Assembly: GCA_964657325.1 (NCBI GenBank)
Contig: CAZZVE010000006.1
Coordinates: forward strand, 1-64,000
DNA length: 64,000 bases
Direction of reading: 5' to 3'
Source: JBBQVS01 sp964657325
GTDB lineage: Bacteria > Chloroflexota > Ktedonobacteria > Ktedonobacterales > Ktedonobacteraceae
Part shown: piece by piece, positions 1 to 6,943 of the stretch
Position numbering within the stretch: the stretch's first letter is position 1
Layout of the letters: every line of letters starts with the position of its first letter
Program-made: the position numbers and the translations under genes
The notes under the pieces: model-generated
What the model saw: only the letters and a program-made list of their open reading frames with translations
The model's database searches: none
Told to the model about the DNA's origin: nothing

Positions 1-6
1 TAAGAG

Positions 7-29
7 GACGTGATACATCGGTCCCTACA
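7..29. repeat. Right half of a dispersed palindromic element, cut by the window edge
   Basis: The sequence reads as the terminal arm (gatacatcggtccctaca) found at the right ends of the palindromes at 2159-2275 and 13507-13580. Its left partner would lie before base 1, so only half of the element is seen. No gene overlaps it. Confidence 0.55.
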
Positions 30-105
30 GACAATTCATCTGTTCCTTAAAAACCTCTTGGTGAAAGGAGAGTCAAGGGAGATAGGAATTAAAAATGAAA
101 TGAAC

Positions 106-134
106 TTGCTATTCCCTCTTTATCGTGTTATAAA
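106..134 (+). promoter_or_regulatory. Sigma-70 type promoter of the ArsR/MFS operon
   Basis: TTGCTA at 106-111 is followed after 17 bases by TATAAA at 129-134. It lies about 50 bases upstream of the regulator's start codon. The -10 box runs into the left arm of the palindrome at 130-173, so a protein bound there would be expected to block this promoter. Predicted from sequence only. Confidence 0.5.
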
Positions 135-173
135 TATAGAACGTACTGTATTAGCAGTACGTTCTATATTTAT
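130..173. promoter_or_regulatory. Perfect 19-bp inverted repeat, probable operator of the adjacent regulator
   Basis: Arms ATAAATATAGAACGTACTG (130-148) and its exact reverse complement (155-173) are separated by 6 bases. The repeat covers the -10 region and ends just before the Shine-Dalgarno sequence. ArsR-family repressors commonly bind such dyads in their own promoters, so autoregulation is the simplest reading. A transcribed hairpin in the 5' leader is an alternative, but there is no U-run. Confidence 0.6.
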
Positions 174-189
174 GTGAGGAGAATGAAAC

Positions 190-849
190 ATGGAAAGCAA
201 AGAAACCGAAGAGGTGTTGGCAGAAGACGTACCTGTCGTAATGCCCGAAATTCCGGTGCGGCTCACAGTCAATACAGTGCAGCAACTGAAAGCACTTGGC
301 GATACTACACGTTCACGTATCCTGGGTATTATTCAACTGCAACCAGCGACGGCCAAACAAATCGCGGACAAATTAGGTATCGCACCTGGAACGATTGGGC
401 ATCATCTCCAGGTGCTTGAAGTTGCCGGACTCGCGCAAATCGCTGCGCGTCGCCTTGTTCATGGCATTGTTGCGAAGTACTACACGCGTACAGCGCGTAT
501 CTTCGTCTATGATTTTCCATTAGAGGTCGGAGACAAAGCGACCATTGTACTAGATATGCATACAAAGGCACGAGATGAGTTAGTTGAAACGCTCTCCGAG
601 AATGCAAACAACAAGCGAGATACAGCATCCCCAGATAAATACTGTACCAATGCTTTTCCACATGCACGCTTATCAGCAGCACGCGCAGAGGAGTATAGCA
701 AGCGTATATCCGCAATTATTGACGATCTTATACAGGAATCACCTGATCCTGATGGGCAGGTGTATGGTTTCTACTCCGCAATATTTGTAGCACCATCATA
801 CTTACAGCACGATAACAAGCACCCTTCTAGCGAAGAAAGCGAAGCATAA
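190..849 (+). CDS. ArsR-like winged-helix transcriptional regulator
   Basis: A 219-residue protein. An ArsR/HTH_20 type winged helix lies at about residues 28-95, with the helix LKALGDTTRSRILGII and the recognition segment TAKQIADKLGIAPGTIGHHL. The C-terminal half (about 100-219) is not recognised and may sense a ligand. There are no Cys pairs resembling the metal sites of classic ArsR. Shine-Dalgarno gaggag sits 8 bases before the ATG. It lies 17 bases upstream of an MFS exporter, which it probably controls together with itself through the dyad at 130-173. Known of the family: dimeric repressors. Inferred here: control of drug or metabolite efflux. Confidence 0.8.
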   Translation: MESKETEEVLAEDVPVVMPEIPVRLTVNTVQQLKALGDTTRSRILGIIQLQPATAKQIADKLGIAPGTIGHHLQVLEVAGLAQIAARRLVHGIVAKYYTRTARIFVYDFPLEVGDKATIVLDMHTKARDELVETLSENANNKRDTASPDKYCTNAFPHARLSAARAEEYSKRISAIIDDLIQESPDPDGQVYGFYSAIFVAPSYLQHDNKHPSSEESEA

Positions 850-866
850 ATAAGCAGGAGGCCAAT

Positions 867-2129
867 ATGAGCAACAAAAACACAGGAGTTGCAGGCATAA
901 AGCAGCCGTTCAGCAGTGACTTTTGGAAATATTGGGCGGGGCAAACCATCTCCAATCTTGGTAGTTCGGTGACACAGTTCGCGCTACCATTACTGATCTA
1001 TAAACTTACTGGTTCCGCACTCAATCTTGGCATTGCAACCGCTGCAGAGTTCGTTCCATACTTACTCTTTGGGCTGCTGTTAGGCGCATGGGTAGATCGC
1101 GTAGATCGTAAGCGCATGATGATTTTCACCGATATAGCACGCGCATTGATTATCGCTTCAATCCCCTTGTTAGCCGCATTTGGTACCCTTTCGATCTGGT
1201 GGATTTATGTCGTGGGCTTCATACAATCGACACTTACCATTTGCTTCGAGGCTGGACAGTTCGCGGCTATCCCCAATCTTGTTAACAAGGACGATTTGGT
1301 TACAGCGAACGGACGTATACAAGCTAGCTATTCGGCGGCAAGTGTGCTCGGTCCATTATTAGCTGGATTGCTAGTAGCACTCGTCCCGCTCTCGACGCTC
1401 CTGCTTGTAGATGCCTCCTCATTTATTCTATCGGCATGTTCGTTAGCTTTGATTAGCATGAGTTTCAACCCTCTCAAGGGCGAGATGCAAGAAGAGCCAA
1501 AAAGTATTATGCGTGATGTCATGGATGGCTTGCGCTACGTGCTTGGACATCCTGTCTTACGCAACATTTCACTGATGATGGCCTTGGTGAATTTTGTAGC
1601 AACGACGGTCAGTACACAACTTGTCCTCTTCGCAAAAGTGCAATTTCAGGCTAATGATACACAGGTAGGTTTGCTTTACTCGGCGGGTAGTGTTGGTATT
1701 GTCGTTCTTTCGTTGCTGGCAGGCCCACTCCGCAAACGCTGGTCGTTCAGCACGGTAGCACTCGGTGCACTTATGACGGAAGGAATACTTGTCGTTGTAC
1801 TAGCGTTTACGCATTGGTATTGGATTGGGATACTCCTGTGGGCATGTATAGGAGGACTTGGGATACTCTTCAACATCAACACGGGTAGCCTGCGACAAGT
1901 TATCGTCCCCAACAGCATGCTAGGTCGTGTTATGAGCATCGCGGGTGTCCTGGCATGGTCGGCTATTCCTCTAGGGTCTCTACTTGGAGGGTTTGTTATT
2001 AGTTGGACTCACAATATCGCCCTTATATATGGTATCATTGGCATCCTCATTTCCCTCATTGCATTCTCATTCTCGTTTACGCCTCTGGGACATGCTGATA
2101 AATACCTCCCTGAGAAGGCATCTGTCTGA
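867..2129 (+). CDS. MFS transporter, DHA3/MFS_3 (macrolide-efflux-like) family
   Basis: A 420-residue protein with about 12 hydrophobic segments. It has the MFS_3 N-terminal pattern FWKYWAGQTISNLGSSVTQF and the loop 2-3 motif GAWVDRVDRKRMM that marks the major facilitator fold. The family exports small amphipathic compounds by proton antiport across the cytoplasmic membrane; the substrate cannot be read from sequence. The gene starts 17 bases after the ArsR-like regulator behind an AGGAGG Shine-Dalgarno and is almost certainly co-transcribed with it. A palindromic repeat follows 29 bases after the stop. Confidence 0.88.
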   Translation: MSNKNTGVAGIKQPFSSDFWKYWAGQTISNLGSSVTQFALPLLIYKLTGSALNLGIATAAEFVPYLLFGLLLGAWVDRVDRKRMMIFTDIARALIIASIPLLAAFGTLSIWWIYVVGFIQSTLTICFEAGQFAAIPNLVNKDDLVTANGRIQASYSAASVLGPLLAGLLVALVPLSTLLLVDASSFILSACSLALISMSFNPLKGEMQEEPKSIMRDVMDGLRYVLGHPVLRNISLMMALVNFVATTVSTQLVLFAKVQFQANDTQVGLLYSAGSVGIVVLSLLAGPLRKRWSFSTVALGALMTEGILVVVLAFTHWYWIGILLWACIGGLGILFNINTGSLRQVIVPNSMLGRVMSIAGVLAWSAIPLGSLLGGFVISWTHNIALIYGIIGILISLIAFSFSFTPLGHADKYLPEKASV

Positions 2130-2158
2130 TATATCTTGATTAACCAAATCACATGAAT

Positions 2159-2275
2159 TGTAGGGATCGATTTATCGCGTCCTGGGAAGGGGCTGGGGAA
2201 ACACATTGGAAATGCATCGTTACCAACGTGTTGCGCACCAGCCCCACCCCAGGACGCGATAAATCGGTCCCTACA
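2159..2275. repeat. Nested palindromic element, type A
   Basis: Outer arms of 28 bases (TGTAGGGATCGATTTATCGC onward, and its complement ending at 2275) differ at one position. A second inner pair of arms (GGGGCTGGGG against CAGCCCC) surrounds a central loop. The ends match the elements at 7-29 and 13507-13580. It lies in the gap between the MFS gene and the LysM gene; no reading frame is evident in it. Confidence 0.8.
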
Positions 2276-2409
2276 GTAATGCATCGACACATACCGATTT
2301 TTGTAGTGCTTATAGTGAGAGGGAAAGGAGCGGTGTAACAATTATGAGCATAACATCACCAACACACATCACTATACAGCGACATGCACTACACGGAAGG
2401 ACGAACACG

Positions 2410-3192
2410 ATGCGTTTGAAACCATACATATATAAACATATTGTACTCATTGTTTGTACAGTTGTCCTGTTGTTTGGTTCTCTTTTACTCACTCACAATG
2501 TACAACCCAATGCACATGCAGCAAACCCTGGGAGTGGACATGCTTGTTCCTGGTACACCATTCGCTTTGGCGATACGTTAGCCAATATTGCAGCTAGTCA
2601 TCATATAAATATCTGGACATTGGCACAAGTAAATGGTATAGGTAATATCAATCTCATCTTTGCGGGACGCCAAGTTTGTATCCCCTATGCAGTAGGAAGT
2701 GCTACGACAAGTGGGGGTTCGGGCTATTCAGGTGTAACTAGTGGCGTAAGCGGTATCTATGGTAGCGGTGTTGTTCCATGGTACAACTACAATGCGTTGG
2801 ATTGGTCATCACGAAGTCAGGTCGCGGCACAACTACGACAGCTTGCTGCGAACTACGGTTTACCTGCCAATCTTGTTCTCGCCATTGGTTGGCAAGAGAG
2901 CGGCTGGACACAGCATGTAATTGCGCGTGATGGCGGCATTGGCGTTATGCAACTTATGCCCTATACAGCAATGACCATCAACAGCAGTACAGGAATACGG
3001 CGTGACCCCTACAAATTGTGGGACAATCTCAATCTCGGTGTCACGTACCTGAGTTGGCTCTGGAATACCTTTCACGGCAATCTCTATCAAGTCATCAGTG
3101 CCTACAACGAAGGCGGTTGGGCAGTACAGCATCGTGGCATCTTCAACTGGAACTACGTCAATAGCGTGATGTATCTCATGCGCACGCTCTAA
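2410..3192 (+). CDS. Secreted LysM and lytic-transglycosylase (SLT) domain protein
   Basis: A 260-residue exported murein hydrolase. A signal peptide spans residues 1-37 (hydrophobic 10-29, cleavage after AHA). A LysM peptidoglycan-binding domain is at about 48-92, a Gly/Ser-rich linker at 94-120, and an SLT-type goose-lysozyme fold at about 135-255. Catalytic Glu163 is in WQESGW, with the supporting motifs GIGVMQLMP and YNEG. An in-frame ATG at 2344 would add 22 residues, but GGAAGG 8 bases before 2410 and the well-formed signal peptide favour the later start. It probably cleaves glycan strands during wall growth or sporulation. It is monocistronic and followed by a terminator. Confidence 0.85.
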   Translation: MRLKPYIYKHIVLIVCTVVLLFGSLLLTHNVQPNAHAANPGSGHACSWYTIRFGDTLANIAASHHINIWTLAQVNGIGNINLIFAGRQVCIPYAVGSATTSGGSGYSGVTSGVSGIYGSGVVPWYNYNALDWSSRSQVAAQLRQLAANYGLPANLVLAIGWQESGWTQHVIARDGGIGVMQLMPYTAMTINSSTGIRRDPYKLWDNLNLGVTYLSWLWNTFHGNLYQVISAYNEGGWAVQHRGIFNWNYVNSVMYLMRTL

Positions 3193-3219
3193 TACAACAA
3201 TCGTGCAATGTCGTTGGGG

Positions 3220-3260
3220 AACGAGGATATCTAGCAATTAGATATCCTCGTTCTTCTTTT
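3220..3260 (+). terminator. Intrinsic terminator after the LysM/SLT gene
   Basis: Perfect 14-bp stem (3220-3233 with 3239-3252, loop of 5) followed by a T-rich tract ttcttctttt. It lies 27 bases after the stop codon. Confidence 0.8.
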
Positions 3261-3314
3261 GGGAACCTTTTGGCTCACTCCTGCCGTAATGCATTATGAA
3301 AAGAGGAAACGATT

Positions 3315-3860
3315 GTGGACACCTGCGAAGATGAGTTCATTAGAGAGGCAGTGTATGGAGACCAGGAGGCATTTCGCCATCTCTGGGATGCTCATCATGC
3401 CCTAGCAATGGCAACGGCTCTACGCCTCTGTCATTCTCGCCCACTCGCAGAGGAGATCACGCAGGGTGCGTTTGTTCTTGCATGGCGCGGACTTCCACGT
3501 TTCCAGTTAGGGCAACCATTTCGTCCCTGGTTTCTACGTATCCTTTATCGGCATGCACTCGATGTGATGGAGCGACAACATAGCTATAAGGTTCCAATCT
3601 CTTTGGAAGCACTTCGTGAGTATGAGCAGGTAGACGCGAATACAAATCTACAAGAGCAAGTCGCACAACGCGAAGAAATACGACACATTCTGGCACAATT
3701 GAGCGCAGATCATCGCCGTGTGATTGCTTTACGCTATGGTGCCGACTTGACTGAGGCAGATATCGCAATGGTGTTAGACTGGCCTATCGGAACTGTAAAA
3801 TCACGATTGAACCGTGCTCGTGAACGTTGTCGTATCTTGCTGTTGAAAGAAAGGAAGTGA
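3315..3860 (+). CDS. ECF-family RNA polymerase sigma factor
   Basis: A 181-residue protein with sigma region 2 at about residues 10-80 (AEEITQGAFVLAWRGLPRF) and region 4 at about 120-175 (helix-turn-helix EADIAMVLDWPIGTVKSRL). It directs RNA polymerase to a dedicated promoter set, usually in response to an envelope signal relayed by a membrane anti-sigma factor. The start is GTG at 3315, with agagg 8 bases upstream. The next gene begins 6 bases after the stop and encodes a membrane protein, which is the position where an anti-sigma factor is expected. The target regulon is unknown. Confidence 0.88.
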   Translation: MDTCEDEFIREAVYGDQEAFRHLWDAHHALAMATALRLCHSRPLAEEITQGAFVLAWRGLPRFQLGQPFRPWFLRILYRHALDVMERQHSYKVPISLEALREYEQVDANTNLQEQVAQREEIRHILAQLSADHRRVIALRYGADLTEADIAMVLDWPIGTVKSRLNRARERCRILLLKERK

Positions 3861-3866
3861 AAGACG

Positions 3867-4724
3867 ATGCCAGAGCAGTATTCAGAGCATGAAACAGATG
3901 ATGAGCAAGGGATGCTAGAAGAGCAGCTTAGTATGTATTACGGACCGGCTTTACCAGAGCAACCACTTCCTCCGTCGTCCTGGTCACATCTTTCATCACA
4001 GCTATCCCCTCGTCGCCCTAGCAGACCCTGGCTTCGTCCCAAGTGGCAGCGGGCTACTCAGGCGTTTCCTTTCACTGTGCAAGAGAGACTTACGCACATC
4101 GCCTTTCAAGCAGATATACAAGAGAGGATTAGACACATCGCTTTTCAAGCGGATATACCTCGTGTTACACAAAGTGTACAATGGGCATTCCAACAGCGCG
4201 TTGACGTTCCCTTTGTCTCTGTTTCTCTGCTCAAAAGACGTGCAATTCGGCTCACACTCCCAGCACATGGAGGATTTTCGCTTAGTCAAGCTGAACTTGA
4301 TGTCCTCTTGGCAAGTGGTGTCGCACGCTACAAGTATATGCATCACGCTGCTTACGCACTACCACAGATTCTGCTGTCAACACTACTGTTTACACCCTTA
4401 CTTGCCATTGCACTCGTTTTCGTATTCTTGCGCACGATTCCCACTCCTGTCATGCTTTCGCTTATTGGAAGTTTATGTGTACTAAGTATTGCCTTCTTCT
4501 GGCTTCTCGGTTATCAAACACGCCGAACAGCACGTCGAGCAGACACAATGGTTGTGCAATGGATTGGACGCGAACAAATGTGTCAAGGTTTACACGCATT
4601 GGCAGCACGTAGTCATACACCCTCTCGTAAAAAGTGGGGCGAACTTTCACTCGATGAACGCATTCATGCTATCTGCCATACTCCTGTCGCTGTAGAAGAT
4701 GAACGTTTTACGCTTGTAAGATAA
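3867..4724 (+). CDS. Membrane protein resembling a zinc-less M48 peptidase; candidate anti-sigma partner
   Basis: A 285-residue protein, not a standard zinc-ribbon (ZAS) anti-sigma factor. Residues 1-110 are cytoplasmic-like and include an imperfect tandem repeat of about 14 residues (IAFQADI at 78-84 and 91-97). Two membrane segments lie at about 163-188 and 192-215. The segment 138-160, the hairpin of two membrane helices and the tail (RRADTMVVQWIG, then LSLDERIHAI) follow the layout of M48 proteases. However, the expected HExxH position reads SGVAR (150-154) and the downstream EAD Glu is Arg. If the alignment is right, it is a pseudoprotease. It is translationally adjacent to the ECF sigma gene (6-base gap), suggesting it regulates or senses for that sigma. 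Confidence 0.55.
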   Translation: MPEQYSEHETDDEQGMLEEQLSMYYGPALPEQPLPPSSWSHLSSQLSPRRPSRPWLRPKWQRATQAFPFTVQERLTHIAFQADIQERIRHIAFQADIPRVTQSVQWAFQQRVDVPFVSVSLLKRRAIRLTLPAHGGFSLSQAELDVLLASGVARYKYMHHAAYALPQILLSTLLFTPLLAIALVFVFLRTIPTPVMLSLIGSLCVLSIAFFWLLGYQTRRTARRADTMVVQWIGREQMCQGLHALAARSHTPSRKKWGELSLDERIHAICHTPVAVEDERFTLVR

Positions 4725-4776
4725 ACGAGGTCCATATATGGGTCTCAATATGCATTGAGAGGTTCAGGTAATAAAT

Positions 4777-5160
4777 ATGCTCAACACAACATCAGAAGTA
4801 ACAGAAACAGAGAGATCTCCACTTCAAACATCGCCACAACGTTCTGGTGGTTGGTTGGGACGCGTACTTCGTCGTGTGCGTCTGCGTTTTGCGGGTGATA
4901 ACGAGGCATTGATGGTAGAAAATACGACGCAGCTTTCATGGCGTATCTATCACAATTACCACCTGCTAGGTATCTTAGATGCTCATGAAGAACGCACCTT
5001 TCGACTCACCAAACATGGTACGCTCAATGTCCGCCCCTTAGACGGCGACAACGTAGAGTATCTTGTGTTGTCGCTCAACGACAGCATTCATTATGTGCGT
5101 ATTTATCGGCGTCACTTGAGCAAAGAGGTGGAGGTGTATGATATGCGCCATGTGGCGTGA
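4777..5160 (+). CDS. Hypothetical protein in the sigma-factor operon
   Basis: A 127-residue protein not assigned to a family. Residues 1-25 are Ser/Thr/Pro rich and look disordered. Residues 26-40 are strongly basic (GRVLRRVRLRFAG). Residues 42-125 alternate short hydrophobic strands (LSWRIYHNYHLLGIL, EYLVLSLND, HYVRIYRR), suggesting a small beta-sandwich. There is no signal peptide or membrane helix. It starts 52 bases after the M48-like gene on the same strand and is probably part of the ECF sigma operon. A type C palindrome follows 21 bases after its stop. Confidence 0.6.
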   Translation: MLNTTSEVTETERSPLQTSPQRSGGWLGRVLRRVRLRFAGDNEALMVENTTQLSWRIYHNYHLLGILDAHEERTFRLTKHGTLNVRPLDGDNVEYLVLSLNDSIHYVRIYRRHLSKEVEVYDMRHVA

Positions 5161-5181
5161 AATATGCACTTGACACAACGC

Positions 5182-5271
5182 CATGACAGGGGCAAGCCCT
5201 GTCACTACTATACTGACCGACGTAGCCATGCAGCTTCATATATAGTAGTGACAGGGCTTGCCCCTGTCATG
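5182..5271. repeat. Palindromic element, type C, copy 1
   Basis: Perfect 31-bp arms (5182-5212 and 5241-5271) flank a 28-base loop. Each arm contains the short inner dyad CAGGGGCAAGCCCTG. The same 31-bp arms recur at 28831-28861 and 28899-28929 with the loop in the opposite orientation. The element lies between the sigma operon and the trpS promoter and could also act as a transcription barrier. Confidence 0.85.
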
Positions 5272-5316
5272 CTCCCCACAATGCGCTACGTGGCGTAAAA
5301 GCGTAAAAACTCGTAC

Positions 5317-5345
5317 TTGACACATTTGGCAAACACCTCTATACT
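5317..5345 (+). promoter_or_regulatory. Consensus promoter driving the T-box leader and trpS
   Basis: TTGACA (5317-5322), a 17-base spacer and TATACT (5340-5345). Transcription would begin near 5352, just before the first conserved T-box elements. Confidence 0.8.
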
Positions 5346-5351
5346 GGATGT

Positions 5352-5703
5352 ATACACAACTGAATATGGAACGCATCGAACAGGAAGAGTACATAGCCTT
5401 ACAAAGGGCACAGAGAGTTGGGCTGGTGGAAACCGACACCATTGCGGTTATGGAATGGACCTGGGAGCGAAAGACGAACATTTCTCACGAGAGTGACGAA
5501 CAAGTAGTGCTTTATCGGAATGTCCCCCGTTATCGAGGACAGGATATCTACGTATCTGCTCATAACAGCATTGCGCTATGTATCCGGCAAATGAAGAGAG
5601 TACCCACAACAGAAAAAGTATATATGTGGGTAGTCTGAATGAGGGTGGTACCACGAAAGCTATACGCTTCTCGTCCCTGTGTGGATGAGGGGCGTTTTTT
5701 ATT
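5352..5703 (+). promoter_or_regulatory. T-box riboswitch leader, tryptophan specifier, controlling trpS
   Basis: A 5' leader that senses uncharged tRNA and switches between terminator and antiterminator. Stem I elements are visible: gaagagtac near 5383, agagag near 5412, and the GGCTGGTGGAAACC apical segment at 5421-5434. The specifier loop reads GAA-TGG-ACC at 5453-5461, with TGG (Trp) at 5456-5458. The T-box sequence AGGGTGGTACCACG is at 5642-5655 and pairs with the tRNA acceptor end. A terminator hairpin follows. trpS begins 43 bases downstream, as the specifier predicts. An open frame through the leader (5348-5638) has no Shine-Dalgarno and begins upstream of the predicted transcription start. 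Confidence 0.92.
5672..5702 (+). terminator. Terminator of the trpS T-box
   Basis: CGTCCCT (5672-5678) pairs with AGGGGCG (5688-5694), followed by TTTTTT. Its 5' arm lies just downstream of the T-box motif, allowing the mutually exclusive antiterminator to form when uncharged tRNA-Trp is bound. Confidence 0.85.
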
Positions 5704-5745
5704 GGTCTTTTTCCGGTCTTTTCTATTGTTGAGGGAGGATGCATT

Positions 5746-6783
5746 ATGTCAATCGAAATTCATCAAGATGTACAATCTGCTGCCAACTCGACACCCGTCA
5801 AGAAGCGTGTCTTCTCTGGCGTACAGCCAACAGGCAACATTCACTTAGGCAACTACCTGGGAGCTATTCGCAATTGGGTCACGGCACAGGCAGAATACGA
5901 CAACATTTTTTGTATCGTCGATCTACACGCCATCACGTTACCAATTGACCCACAAGAGTTGCACATGAATACGCGTAAACTTGCCGCACTCTATCTTGCC
6001 TGTGGTCTGGATACACGTTACTGTAAATTGTTTGTACAATCACACGTTCATGAACACGCCGAAGCAAGCTGGATTATGAATTGCTTCACGCCGATGGGCT
6101 GGTTGAATCGTATGACCCAGTTCAAAACAAAGGCTGGCGACCATGCGGACAGCGTAGACACTGGTTTATACTGCTATCCCGTTTTGATGGCATGTGACAT
6201 TCTGCTTTACCAGACACATTATGTACCCGTCGGCGACGATCAGCGTCAGCATATCGAGCTAACACGCGATCTCGCGCAACGCTTCAACGCACGCTACAAC
6301 AAAGAAGTGTTCACCATTCCAGAGGGGCAAATCCGTCAGGTAGGTGCACGCATCATGTCCCTTGACGACCCAACGAGCAAAATGAGCAAGAGTGCGGTCA
6401 ATCCGGCTTCACGTATCAATCTACTCGACGACGCGAAAACGATTAAACAAAAGATTGGACGCGCCACCACCGATTCTGATCGTCTTGCCAAATTTGACCC
6501 ACAGCGTCCTGGTATCACCAACCTTCTGACCATTTACCAGATGCTTACGGGCAAGTCACAGGAGGATATCGAGACCGAGTTTGCAGGAAGTGGCTATGGT
6601 GCCGTCAAAACCGCCGTTACCGATCAGCTTGTAGCGACACTCGAACCAATTCAGAAACGCTACTACGAACTCGTCAACGATCTGCCAATACTGGAAGGTA
6701 TTCTCAAGCAGGGAGCCGATGCAGTACGTCCACTCGCTGAGGCAACCATGCGTGATATCAAAAATGTCGTCGGATTAGGATAA
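5746..6783 (+). CDS. trpS: Tryptophan--tRNA ligase
   Basis: A 345-residue class I aminoacyl-tRNA synthetase that charges tRNA-Trp with tryptophan using ATP in the cytoplasm. Signature 1 is PTGNIHLGN (residues 28-36) and signature 2 is KMSKS (212-216), both intact. The length is typical of bacterial TrpRS. The ATG is preceded by gagggagg. It sits directly downstream of the Trp-specific T-box and upstream of trpE. With no promoter seen in the 160 bases between trpS and trpE, the T-box may control the whole trp cluster. Confidence 0.97.
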   Translation: MSIEIHQDVQSAANSTPVKKRVFSGVQPTGNIHLGNYLGAIRNWVTAQAEYDNIFCIVDLHAITLPIDPQELHMNTRKLAALYLACGLDTRYCKLFVQSHVHEHAEASWIMNCFTPMGWLNRMTQFKTKAGDHADSVDTGLYCYPVLMACDILLYQTHYVPVGDDQRQHIELTRDLAQRFNARYNKEVFTIPEGQIRQVGARIMSLDDPTSKMSKSAVNPASRINLLDDAKTIKQKIGRATTDSDRLAKFDPQRPGITNLLTIYQMLTGKSQEDIETEFAGSGYGAVKTAVTDQLVATLEPIQKRYYELVNDLPILEGILKQGADAVRPLAEATMRDIKNVVGLG

Positions 6784-6790
6784 ATTCTCT

Positions 6791-6923
6791 CCCTTCGTAG
6801 GGACTACGTTTACGGCGTCCGAGGCGCACTTCATTGCGCGAAATTGTGCTCCCATATGAAATAACGAAAAGATTACCGCCGATACATCGGCCGAAGACGC
6901 GATAAATCTGGTCGCTACGAAGG
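6791..6923. repeat. Degenerate palindromic element, type A, between trpS and trpE
   Basis: Terminal arms CCTTCGTAGGGAC and GTCGCTACGAAGG are near-perfect complements. Internal segments (gataaatctggtc, acggcgtccgagg) resemble the type A ends elsewhere. The interior has diverged more than in other copies. It fills almost all of the trpS-trpE gap. Confidence 0.6.
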
Positions 6924-6943
6924 AAACATAAGAAGGATACTAT

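Noticed and set aside
2344..2409. Upstream start for the LysM/SLT gene at 2344
   Set aside because: It has AGGAG but at a long 13-base spacing, and it would bury the signal peptide behind 22 hydrophilic residues.
5348..5638. A 96-codon open frame between the type C palindrome and trpS
   Set aside because: It coincides with the T-box leader, has no Shine-Dalgarno, and its ATG precedes the predicted transcription start near 5352.
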